Origin: Acetobacter nitrogenifigens DSM 23921 = NBRC 105050
GTDB taxonomy: Bacteria; Pseudomonadota; Alphaproteobacteria; Acetobacterales; Acetobacteraceae
Length of the DNA stretch: 64,000 bases
Assembly: GCF_000429165.1 (NCBI RefSeq)
Contig: NZ_AUBI01000003.1
Coordinates: forward strand, 62,001-126,000
Direction of reading: 5' to 3'
The notes below the pieces were generated by a model. It saw nothing but the letters and a program-made list of their open reading frames with translations. It was not told the origin of the DNA and searched no databases. Made by a program: the position numbers and the translations under genes. Shown here in pieces: positions 1 through 8,269 of the stretch (the first letter of the stretch is position 1; each line of letters starts with the position of its first letter).

Positions 1-29
1 GGTTTCAATCATGTACCGGAGCTTGAACC

Positions 30-1958
30 ATGCTTGCCATCACCCTGCCCGACGGAACCGTGCGCCGCTATGACGGACCGGTGACGGGCACGGAGATCGC
101 CGCGTCGATCGGCCCGGGACTCGCCAAGGCGGCGCTCGCTATCGAGGTCGATGGAAAGCTGCGCGACATGGCGCTGCCGGTCGAAGCGGACGCTGCGATC
201 CGCTTCGTGACCCGCAAGGACGAAGCCGCGCTGGAGATGATCCGCCATGACGCCGCCCATGTGCTGGCCGAGGCCGTGCAGTCTCTGTATCCCGGCACTC
301 AGGTCACCATCGGCCCGTCCATCGAAAACGGCTTCTATTACGATTTCTATCGCAACGAACCGTTCACGCCGGACGATTTCGCCGCCATCGAAGCGCGGAT
401 GCGCGAGATTGTTACGGCGAACGCTTCGTTCGTGCGCGAAGTATGGCCCCGTGACGAGGCGATAGCGTTTTTCGAGGCGCGCGGAGAGCGCTTCAAGGCT
501 GAACTGATCCGCGATCTGCCGGAGGACGAGCAGATCTCGATCTACCGTCAGGGCGAATGGCTCGATCTGTGCCGCGGTCCGCATCTGCGCGGCACGGCGG
601 ATGTCGGGAACGCCTTCAAGCTGATGAAGGTGGCGGGCGCCTACTGGCGCGGCGACCATCGCAACCCGATGCTGACCCGCATCTACGGCACCGCCTGGCG
701 CGATCAGAAGGAGCTGGACGCTCATCTGCTGCAGCTTGAAGAAGCGGAGCGTCGTGACCATCGCCGGATCGGCAAGGAGATGGATCTCTTCCATATTCAG
801 GAAGAAGCCGTCGGGCAGGTGTTCTGGCACGCGAAGGGCTGGCGTCTGTACACCGTATTGCAGGATTACATGCGCCGCGCCCAGGTCCGCGCCGGGTATG
901 ACGAGGTGCGCACCCCGCAACTTGTCGACCGCTCGCTGTGGGAAGCTTCGGGTCATTGGGACAAATATCGCCACCACATGTTCATCGCGACGGTCGAGGA
1001 CGAGGACAAGACCCTCGCCCTCAAGCCGATGAACTGCCCGTGCCATGTGCAGATTTTCCGCCATGGCTTGCGCTCCTACCGCGAATTGCCGCTGCGTATG
1101 GCGGAATTCGGCGGCTGTCACCGTTATGAACCCTCTGGCGCGCTCCACGGCATCATGCGCGTGCGCGGATTCACGCAGGACGACGGGCACATTTTCTGCA
1201 CCGAAGCCCAGATCGCCGATGAGACGGTCCGCTTCGTCGCGATGCTCGCCGACGTTTATCGCGATCTCGGGTTCGAGCAGTTCCGGGTGAAATACGCCGA
1301 CCGGCCGGAAGCAAGCGCCGGGTCGGACGAGGCGTGGGAGAGGGCGCAGAGCGCGCTGATCGACGCCTGCCGCATCGCGGGCGTAGAATACGAGCATAAC
1401 CCGGGCGAAGGCGCCTTCTACGGCCCGAAGCTGGAGTTCGTGTTGCGCGATGCAATCGGCCGTGACTGGCAGTGCGGCACGTTGCAGGTGGATATGGTGC
1501 TTCCGGAGCGTCTGGACGCATCCTACGTCGGAGAGGACAGCGCGCGCCATCGTCCGGTGATGCTGCATCGCGCCATTCTGGGTTCGTTCGAGCGATTCAT
1601 CGGAATCCTGATCGAGCAACATGCAGGCAAGTTCCCGCTCTGGCTGGCGCCGACGCAGGTTGTCGTGGCGTCCATCGTCTCGGACGCCGAACCCTATGCG
1701 CTCGAAGTCGTGGAGACGCTGCGCAAGGCCGGTCTCGTCGTTGAAGCGGATGTCCGTAACGAGAAGATCAACGCGAAGATCCGCGAGCACAGTCTTGCGC
1801 GCGTTCCGGTCATCCTGGTGGTCGGCCGTAAGGAAGCCGAGGCCCGGACGGTCGCCATGCGCCGTCTTGGTGGGGCGGAGCAGCAGGTGCTGTCTCTCGC
1901 CGAAGCCGCCGATGTGCTGGCTCAGGAAGCAACGCCTCCCGATCTGCGTCGCGCCTGA
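30..1958 (+). CDS. thrS: Threonyl-tRNA synthetase
   Basis: Class II aminoacyl-tRNA synthetase that charges tRNA-Thr in the cytoplasm; 642 residues is the usual bacterial length. An N-terminal TGS domain covers about residues 1-60. The editing domain follows, with the His-x3-His pair in [12 protein letters not shown]. Motif 2 is seen around [16 protein letters not shown], the zinc-ligand Cys in MNCPCH, and motif 3 in [13 protein letters not shown]; the C-terminal anticodon-binding domain begins near residue 540. The ATG at 30 is preceded by CCGGAGC and gives the expected N-terminus MLAITLPDG. In many alphaproteobacteria infC follows thrS, but here a hairpin and unrelated genes follow. Confidence 0.98.
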   Translation: MLAITLPDGTVRRYDGPVTGTEIAASIGPGLAKAALAIEVDGKLRDMALPVEADAAIRFVTRKDEAALEMIRHDAAHVLAEAVQSLYPGTQVTIGPSIENGFYYDFYRNEPFTPDDFAAIEARMREIVTANASFVREVWPRDEAIAFFEARGERFKAELIRDLPEDEQISIYRQGEWLDLCRGPHLRGTADVGNAFKLMKVAGAYWRGDHRNPMLTRIYGTAWRDQKELDAHLLQLEEAERRDHRRIGKEMDLFHIQEEAVGQVFWHAKGWRLYTVLQDYMRRAQVRAGYDEVRTPQLVDRSLWEASGHWDKYRHHMFIATVEDEDKTLALKPMNCPCHVQIFRHGLRSYRELPLRMAEFGGCHRYEPSGALHGIMRVRGFTQDDGHIFCTEAQIADETVRFVAMLADVYRDLGFEQFRVKYADRPEASAGSDEAWERAQSALIDACRIAGVEYEHNPGEGAFYGPKLEFVLRDAIGRDWQCGTLQVDMVLPERLDASYVGEDSARHRPVMLHRAILGSFERFIGILIEQHAGKFPLWLAPTQVVVASIVSDAEPYALEVVETLRKAGLVVEADVRNEKINAKIREHSLARVPVILVVGRKEAEARTVAMRRLGGAEQQVLSLAEAADVLAQEATPPDLRRA

Positions 1959-1978
1959 GCGCTAAGCGCCGGTAGAGC

Positions 1979-2016
1979 CGCCATACGTCCGGATTTTTTC
2001 GATCCGGCGTATGGCG
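1979..2016 (+). terminator. Hairpin after thrS
   Basis: CGCCATACG-T-CCGGA pairs with TCCGG-C-GTATGGCG around the loop TTTTTTCGA, about 20 bp after the thrS stop. There is no T-run after the stem, so it is either a weak intrinsic terminator or an mRNA 3'-end stabiliser. Confidence 0.55.
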
Positions 2017-2415
2017 ACTGCCAGATTGCGCGCGAACCGCCTTGATGCAGGCGGTCTCAACCCGTTTGAGTGCGGCGGCCCTCCCTTCAACTTGGGAGGG
2101 AGATGCCACCATTTGTCAGCGGGAAGAACACATGCAGCGCGCCCCGAAGTCTCGCCTGCGGATGCAGCAGCTATAGACTGGGGCGAGAAGGGCGCAATGC
2201 AATCACGGCAACGTCGGTTACTGCGGACTGCAGGCAGCTTGACGCGTGTGGCTGTGCGTGCCGTCTGACACGGCCTGTTTGCCGCCACGCCCAACCGCTA
2301 CCGACATGAATGCCGAAAATAGAGAGACAGCCGCGTTTCGCGATGGGCGACCGCGTGGTTTCATGCTCTATCTTTTCGGAATCGTGACGTTTGAGGGGCG
2401 GTCGTAAAACTCAAC
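2017..2415. other. Intergenic stretch without recognised gene
   Basis: A small CCTCCC/GGGAGG hairpin lies near 2091-2108. Short frames here have neither a ribosome site nor recognisable similarity. I found no match to 4.5S, 6S or tmRNA cores. It probably holds the promoter of the downstream hydrolase pair, whose first ATG lies 17 bases after GAGGGG. Confidence 0.4.
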
Positions 2416-4047
2416 ATGAAAACAAATTCGTTTTTTCAGTGGGTGAATCTCCGTTCCAGAGAGCTTTTGGCCGTCGCAGTGACAGCGGGTGCACCCTGCG
2501 CCACTGCCGCGCCTACGCATGCCGCGACCGGGCAGGCGGGGCTTCCCCCGGGTTTGACTGCGGCAATCATCGACACGACGGTCGAACGTACGCGACAGGC
2601 GTTCGACGTTCCCGGAATCGCCATTGGCATTGTGCATGATGGCAAGATCGTCTTCACCCGCGGCTATGGGCGTCGTGCAGAAGACAGGGCAAGTCCGGCG
2701 GTGGACGCCCGTACCCTCTTCGCGATCGGTTCCAACAGCAAGGAATTCACAACCACGGCGCTTTCCGTGCTGGTCGACGAGGGCAAGTTGCGATGGGACG
2801 ACCGCGTTATCGATCATTTGCCTGAATTTCGCGTATCGGATCCATGGATCACACGCGATTTTCGGATTTCCGACCTGCTGACCCATCACAGTGGCATGGG
2901 GCTGGGGACGGGCGATCTCATGCTGTTTTCCCATAGCACGTTCACCCGCAGGGAGGTCCTCGCGGCGTTGCCCTATATGCCGTTCACCGCTCCGTTCAGG
3001 ACTACATACGCCTATAACAACCTGCTTTACGTCGTTGCGGGCGCCGTGATCGAACGCGTGAGTGGGCAAAGCTGGGAAGAGTTTTTGCAGTCGCGTCTGA
3101 TCGACGCTGCGGGCCTGCCCGCATGTCAGAGCACGCCGCCGACCCGGGACGAGGCCGACGTCGCGACCGGGCAGGGGGAAGGCGGCCCCTTGCCCGTACG
3201 CGAAGGATTGCGTCTGCCCGCCGTGGCGCCTGCTGGCGGCGTGTGGTGCAGTGCGGATGGCGTTAGTCGCTGGGCGCAGATCTATCTCAACGGCGGCGTT
3301 ACGCCGGAGGGCAAGACGATCTTCAGCCGCGCCCGACGCGATGAGGTCTGGGCGCCGCACGCTTTGCTGCCGCTGCCTGATACGGCGGAGGCGACGAAAA
3401 CGCATTTCCGGGCTTACGGATATGGCTGGTTCATCGAAGATTTTTACGGACAACGGCGCGTCTGGCACACCGGCACGATCAACGGCATGGTCAGCTATGT
3501 GAATTTCCTGCCCGAACTCGGGACCGCGATTGTCGTTCTGACCAATCACGACGATCACAACGCAACCTATTCAATAGCGACGACCCTGAGTTCCTACGTT
3601 GTGAAGGGCGGAAGCGACGACTGGATCGGGCATTGGAAAAGGGAAGAGGACGCGAAGAAAGCGGCGAACGCTGAGCAGGCGTCGGCCCGCGGTCCCGGCT
3701 CTCCCGCTCGGCCTTTTCATCAACTTTCGCAGGATGAACAGCGAGAGTATCTCGGCGCCTATCGCGACGACTGGCGCGGCGATATTTTCGTCACAAGGCG
3801 TGGAGGAGACCTGCGGCTGACATTCTCGAAAGCTGATGGGTTGGCGGGAACATTATCGGCCCTGCCGCACGATCTGTTTGTCGCGCGTTGGGACATTCGC
3901 GGTCAGGATGGAGAGGACGATTGCTACGTGCAGTTCGAGCGCGATGTCGAAGGTAAAATTACAGGAATGAAGATGCGGCTTTTAGGATCGGATTTCAGCT
4001 TTGACGCTCAGGATCTGCATCCGCGCAAGATTTCGGACCATTCGTGA
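2416..4047 (+). CDS. Serine hydrolase, beta-lactamase class C-like
   Basis: Penicillin-binding-protein-like serine hydrolase of 543 residues. The catalytic Ser-x-x-Lys is in IGSNSKEF (near residue 113), the Tyr-x-Asn motif in AYNNLLY (near 204), and the His-Thr-Gly triad in WHTGTINGM (near 353). An N-terminal hydrophobic stretch, followed by Ala-rich sequence, suggests export to the periplasm. The C-terminal ~120 residues form a separate beta-rich tail, like the DUF3471-type extension of EstB/Pab87-like enzymes. The family includes esterases, D-aminopeptidases and class C beta-lactamases, so the substrate cannot be assigned. It overlaps the next hydrolase, indicating co-translation. Confidence 0.85.
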   Translation: MKTNSFFQWVNLRSRELLAVAVTAGAPCATAAPTHAATGQAGLPPGLTAAIIDTTVERTRQAFDVPGIAIGIVHDGKIVFTRGYGRRAEDRASPAVDARTLFAIGSNSKEFTTTALSVLVDEGKLRWDDRVIDHLPEFRVSDPWITRDFRISDLLTHHSGMGLGTGDLMLFSHSTFTRREVLAALPYMPFTAPFRTTYAYNNLLYVVAGAVIERVSGQSWEEFLQSRLIDAAGLPACQSTPPTRDEADVATGQGEGGPLPVREGLRLPAVAPAGGVWCSADGVSRWAQIYLNGGVTPEGKTIFSRARRDEVWAPHALLPLPDTAEATKTHFRAYGYGWFIEDFYGQRRVWHTGTINGMVSYVNFLPELGTAIVVLTNHDDHNATYSIATTLSSYVVKGGSDDWIGHWKREEDAKKAANAEQASARGPGSPARPFHQLSQDEQREYLGAYRDDWRGDIFVTRRGGDLRLTFSKADGLAGTLSALPHDLFVARWDIRGQDGEDDCYVQFERDVEGKITGMKMRLLGSDFSFDAQDLHPRKISDHS

Positions 4048-5231
4048 TGGAGCGCGCAGTGAATCAGGAGCGCCGTCTGGCGCTGCGTACGGTCGGCCTG
4101 CTGACGTCCGGAGCGCTGCTTGCAGGTTGTGTGTCCCGCGTGCGTGAGACGCCGCTGTTTGCTCCCGAACCGTCGTTCGCGGCGGCGGACGCCGCAGTGC
4201 GCGACGCGATCGCCACGGGCGCATGTCCTGGCGCGGTGCTGGCGGTGGGGCGGTCCGGTCGCATCGTGCACAGCGCCGTGTTCGGTCGCCGCGCCGTCAC
4301 GCCAGTCGCTGAGCTGATGACCTGGGACACCGTGTTCGACATGGCGTCCCTCACCAAACCCATGATCACAGCTCTGGCGGTCATGCAACTTGTCGAGCAG
4401 GGCAGGTTGGACGTCGACCAGCCGCTCGCCCGCTACTTGCCGGATTTCGCCGCCAACCGAAAGGCGGCGATCACGCTGAGGCTGTTGCTGACGCATTATT
4501 CCGGCCTGCCGCCCGATCTCGCGCTCGACCGGCCGTGGTCGGGGCGGGCGCAGGCATGGCGCCGGGTCGTCGCAGCAACGCCGATCCATCCGCCCGGCGA
4601 GACGTTCGTTTACAGCGACATCAATTTCATAGCATTGGGTTTTCTTGTCGAACGCATCAGCGGCAGAACGCTTCCAGATTACGCCGCGACGCATATTCTG
4701 ACGCCGCTGGGGATGAAGGACTCGGCCTTTTTGCCGGGGGCGTCGACGCGCGCAAGGGTGGCGCCGACCCAGTTCGACGAACACGGCGTCATGTTGCGCG
4801 GGGTCGTGCATGATCCGACGGCGCGCCGGATGGGCGGCTACGCTGGACATGCAGGGCTGTTCTCGACGGCGACGGATGTGGCCACATACGCCACGGCGCT
4901 GCTCGATCGTCGCGCCGGGCGTGACAGCCGTTTCCCGCTCGCGCGAGCGACATTGCTGATGATGACCACGCCACAGCAACCCGCCGGGCGCGCCGAACAG
5001 CGCGGGTTCGGGTGGGATATCTCGTCGCATTACGCGACTGCGCGTGGTGAACGGTTTTCGCAAGAGTCTTTCGGTCATACCGGATTTACCGGAACGTCTC
5101 TGTGGGTTGATCCAAAAAATGATTGTTTTGTGACTCTCTTAACCAACCGTGTGCACCCGGACGGCCATGGAGGGGTAGTGCGTCTGCGTAAGGATGTGGC
5201 GACGGCCGTAGCGAGGGCGCTTTCGATCTGA
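4047..5231 (+). CDS. Serine hydrolase lipoprotein, beta-lactamase-like
   Basis: Second class C-like hydrolase, about 394 residues. The N-terminus has a lipoprotein signal with lipobox LLAGC, so it is probably anchored in the outer or inner membrane. Catalytic motifs: Ser-x-x-Lys in ASLTKPM, Tyr-Ser-Asp in FVYSDINF, and His-Thr-Gly in FGHTGFTG. The ATG shares one base with the upstream TGA; a GTG three bases earlier is an alternative start. Being fused translationally to another member of the same family suggests a gene pair acting on cell-wall peptides or esters. Antibiotic hydrolysis cannot be inferred from sequence alone. Confidence 0.85.
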   Translation: MERAVNQERRLALRTVGLLTSGALLAGCVSRVRETPLFAPEPSFAAADAAVRDAIATGACPGAVLAVGRSGRIVHSAVFGRRAVTPVAELMTWDTVFDMASLTKPMITALAVMQLVEQGRLDVDQPLARYLPDFAANRKAAITLRLLLTHYSGLPPDLALDRPWSGRAQAWRRVVAATPIHPPGETFVYSDINFIALGFLVERISGRTLPDYAATHILTPLGMKDSAFLPGASTRARVAPTQFDEHGVMLRGVVHDPTARRMGGYAGHAGLFSTATDVATYATALLDRRAGRDSRFPLARATLLMMTTPQQPAGRAEQRGFGWDISSHYATARGERFSQESFGHTGFTGTSLWVDPKNDCFVTLLTNRVHPDGHGGVVRLRKDVATAVARALSI

Positions 5232-5331
5232 GCTTGCGTGAAGCTGCACTACGGGCACTTGTTGAGAGCAGCTCATTTCGGTCGAATATGATTTTCTGTA
5301 TATCGAAAAAATTGCAATGCGGAGAATCTGA

Positions 5332-5365
5332 CGGCGGCTGGAACGCATGATCGTTCCAGCCGCCG
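5332..5365. terminator. Perfect 14-bp hairpin after the hydrolase pair
   Basis: CGGCGGCTGGAACG and CGTTCCAGCCGCCG form a perfect 14-bp stem with a 6-base loop, 100 bp after the hydrolase stop. No T-run follows. It is probably the transcript end of the hydrolase operon. The rest of 5232-5738 is AT-rich and carries the control region of the receptor gene. Confidence 0.5.
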
Positions 5366-5630
5366 CATGCGGCTTGTGTAATTGAAACAGGTGTGAGTCT
5401 TACGCGGCTGCCGGTATGCTTCATGGTTCGCTAATCGTCATCGTGTGCGGTTGTAATTCGATATATTTTTTATGAATGACTAGAATTCTCGTTATTCCAT
5501 CGAAGGGCGGCGTTGAATTTTCCCGACTTGATCCTCTCGAACGCAACCGTATTTTCGTTGTGTTTTTTGATTTATCGAGCGCGGAACCTGATGCACGGGT
5601 GATGGGGGCGAACAGCTCTTAAGTCATTTT

Positions 5631-5647
5631 ATGCGATCAATTCGCAT
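5631..5647. promoter_or_regulatory. Candidate iron-regulator operator upstream of siderophore receptor
   Basis: ATGCGA-TCAAT-TCGCAT is a perfect inverted repeat, 92 bp before the receptor start. Its general shape resembles Fur/Mur-type sites of alphaproteobacteria (TGC-rich half-sites with an AT centre). Binding by Fur is inference, based on its position before a siderophore-receptor gene. Confidence 0.35.
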
Positions 5648-5738
5648 TTACATCTTCGGCGCCGTGACGTAAGTCACATTCAGAAACATTGCCTCGTAGG
5701 TGTTTTGTGCGAGTTCCAAGGAGAGGGCCGAGTTTCCG

Positions 5739-8108
5739 ATGAGTGATTTAATCCGACGTTGCGTCGCGCCGTTGTCTGTCGCGGGAACTCTGTTTGCCCT
5801 GAGCCATGCTAATGCTTCAGACACCATCGGCGCCGCTGAGCGGGAAGATGTTCCCGCCGACAAGCTGTACGACAGGAAAAATCAGAAAACGCCCACTCCC
5901 GGACGAAATTTTGAGAGCGGGGATGTGGAGAATCTGACTGTCAAAGGACATGGTTTCAACACCATGCATCAGAATCTCGGTCTGTCCAGAATGCCGCAGG
6001 ACGTGCTTCATACGGCTCAGACGATCGACGTGGTGCCGCAGGAACTGATGCGCCAGCAGAACGTGAAATCTTTGGATGAGGCGCTTCGCAACGTGCCCGG
6101 CGTGACATCATCGATCGGCGAAGGCGCCGGTGGAATGAACGGCGATCAGTTTCTGATCAGGGGTTTTCAGGCCCAGAACGATATCTATGAAGATGGATTG
6201 AGGGATTTTGGCGTATATTCAAGGGATTCATTTAACCTTGAAACGGTGTCCGTCATAAAGGGACCTTCGTCGGAGGTGTTCGGCAACGGCACTACTGGCG
6301 GCGCCATTAATATGATCACGAAGTCGCCCACGCTGGCGAACCGTTACGCCGCAGAGTTCTCCGGAGGGTCGGGTAGTTATTATCGGGGAACGCTGGATGT
6401 CAACCAGAAGATAAACGATTCCACGGCTTTCCAGCTTTCAGGCATGGGCGACGAACACAACGTCGTTGGCCGCGATTATATCTACTCGCACCGTTGGGGC
6501 GTGGCGCCTTCCATCGCCTTTGGATTGGGTAAACGTGCGACGCTTGTATTGCAGTATATGCATCAGTCGGAAAACTCGATTCCGGATTTCGGCGTTCCGG
6601 TCGTCACGAAGCCTGGAGCGGCCTACGGCCAACCGATCACGGCATATGGTATTCGCAGAACGAATTTTTATGGAACGAGCAATGATCAGAATGCAACAAA
6701 TGACAATATGGAGACGGCTCGCTTTACCTACAAATTAAATGATCACATTACGTTTTATGATGATCTTCGGGGCGGCCAATACTACCGTACCTTTGCTGCG
6801 TCGAAAGCGACTTGCGACACGACCTGCGTAGATAATTATTTTGATGGGAATGCGGCCAGCGCTCTTGTCGCGCGTTCAGGCCCCAACGGCGCCGGTAACG
6901 GAGCTGGCGCGGGCACGTATATGGCGCCTCTTCCTTACCAGCAACAGAGCTGGTCCGTTCAAAATGTCGCTTCAATGGTCGCGAATTTCAGAACTGGATT
7001 CTTGAAACACCAACTCGTGGCGGGTTTTGATCTCGAGCGTGTCAGCGATCGACGTGAGCAGTCGACATATCTGAAGGCCAAACCCTATGCGAGCCTGGTC
7101 AATCCTAATCCTTATGTAGGAAATCTTGACCTTGTATCGGGCGATTCCAACCCCGGCGGATTAGTCAATTTGGGCGGAATCGGCGCGAAGGCCAACAGCA
7201 ACGGCTACGGCTTTGACACCGGATTATTTCTGTTTGACCAGATCTGGTTCACCGACTGGCTTTCGCTTAAAGGCGGTTTTCGTTGGGATCGGTGGCAGAC
7301 TACGTACAATGTCACCGGAGGAGATGTCTCAAAATATCCCGACAAGCATTTTCATGACGTCAGCGGCGTATTCAATCCCAACGTAAGCCTGATCGCCACC
7401 CCGGACAGCCATCAGACCTATTACTTTACGTGGGCCAGCTCGACCACGCCCATGGGTATGTACGTCACCAACGGCTCCGTTCCGATCCGCCCGGGTACGA
7501 ATTCCTTCGCCAGCCCGGAAAAGGCGCAGCTTTACGAGGTTGGCGCGAAGTACAGCCTGTTCCATGATCGTATGGGCTTCACGGCTTCATTGTTCCGTCT
7601 GGATAAAGGGAATGCTCTCAATGCGGATCCTGTGACAGGTCAAATTGAAAGTTCCTCGGACAGGCAGCGCAACCAGGGGCTCGAGCTTTCTGCCGGGGGC
7701 GTTATCCTGCCGGGCTGGAACGTGACGGCGACATATGCGCTGTACGACAGCGACACGACATCATCAGCCACTGCCGCCAATCGGGGCAAGAACGTCCAGT
7801 ATGTTCCCCATAATCAGGCGACGTTCTGGACCGCTTATAACGCGTTTTCCAACAAGCCGTATAATTTCATGGTCGGCGGGGGCGTGACGTGGCGTCAGCA
7901 TGTGTGGCTCAATGCGGCCAATACCGTGCGCGCGCCAGCAAATCTTGATTTCAGCGCCGTCATTTCTCACCGTTTCAACGAACACTGGAAAATTTCAATG
8001 AACGGTTACAACCTCGCCAATCACCTGAATTATCAGAGCCTCTTCTCTAACCGCGTTACGCCGTCTGCAGGCCGTATGTTCCTGGGCGAACTGAGCATGG
8101 TTTACTGA
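5739..8108 (+). CDS. TonB-dependent siderophore receptor
   Basis: Outer-membrane beta-barrel of 789 residues that imports a ferric siderophore or similar ligand with TonB-ExbBD energy. The start at 5739 is set by AAGGAGAGGG 12-21 bases upstream, and it yields a signal peptide ending near SHANA. A TonB-box-like ENLTVKGHG is followed by a plug domain (about residues 80-220) containing DEALRNVPGV, QFLIRGFQAQNDIYEDGLRD and TTGGAINM. The barrel runs to the C-terminus and ends in an aromatic residue (MVY). The plug is of the FhuE/Fiu type. A palindrome upstream may be an iron-responsive operator. The substrate is unknown. Confidence 0.92.
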   Translation: MSDLIRRCVAPLSVAGTLFALSHANASDTIGAAEREDVPADKLYDRKNQKTPTPGRNFESGDVENLTVKGHGFNTMHQNLGLSRMPQDVLHTAQTIDVVPQELMRQQNVKSLDEALRNVPGVTSSIGEGAGGMNGDQFLIRGFQAQNDIYEDGLRDFGVYSRDSFNLETVSVIKGPSSEVFGNGTTGGAINMITKSPTLANRYAAEFSGGSGSYYRGTLDVNQKINDSTAFQLSGMGDEHNVVGRDYIYSHRWGVAPSIAFGLGKRATLVLQYMHQSENSIPDFGVPVVTKPGAAYGQPITAYGIRRTNFYGTSNDQNATNDNMETARFTYKLNDHITFYDDLRGGQYYRTFAASKATCDTTCVDNYFDGNAASALVARSGPNGAGNGAGAGTYMAPLPYQQQSWSVQNVASMVANFRTGFLKHQLVAGFDLERVSDRREQSTYLKAKPYASLVNPNPYVGNLDLVSGDSNPGGLVNLGGIGAKANSNGYGFDTGLFLFDQIWFTDWLSLKGGFRWDRWQTTYNVTGGDVSKYPDKHFHDVSGVFNPNVSLIATPDSHQTYYFTWASSTTPMGMYVTNGSVPIRPGTNSFASPEKAQLYEVGAKYSLFHDRMGFTASLFRLDKGNALNADPVTGQIESSSDRQRNQGLELSAGGVILPGWNVTATYALYDSDTTSSATAANRGKNVQYVPHNQATFWTAYNAFSNKPYNFMVGGGVTWRQHVWLNAANTVRAPANLDFSAVISHRFNEHWKISMNGYNLANHLNYQSLFSNRVTPSAGRMFLGELSMVY

Positions 8109-8128
8109 ACGTTTAGCAATATGCAGTA

Positions 8129-8156
8129 GTCGCACGGCATATCGAGTCCGTGCGAC
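8129..8156 (+). terminator. Hairpin after TonB receptor
   Basis: GTCGCACGG/CCGTGCGAC, a 9-bp stem 20 bases after the receptor stop. A second inverted repeat (AAGGAAGCG 8221-8229 with CGCTTCCTT 8253-8261) lies beside the end of the convergent hydrolase gene. Neither has a strong T-run. Confidence 0.45.
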
Positions 8157-8269
8157 GTCATAGTATTTCTAACTGAAGAAACTTTATTCCGTTTATTCAG
8201 GGCGATTTTCTAGATTTTTTAAGGAAGCGTTCACGTCCGCCTGAGACTCGACCGCTTCCTTGCCCCGGC

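Noticed and set aside
9-1790. 593-codon frame on the minus strand across thrS
   Set aside because: Antisense shadow caused by high GC; thrS itself has all catalytic motifs.
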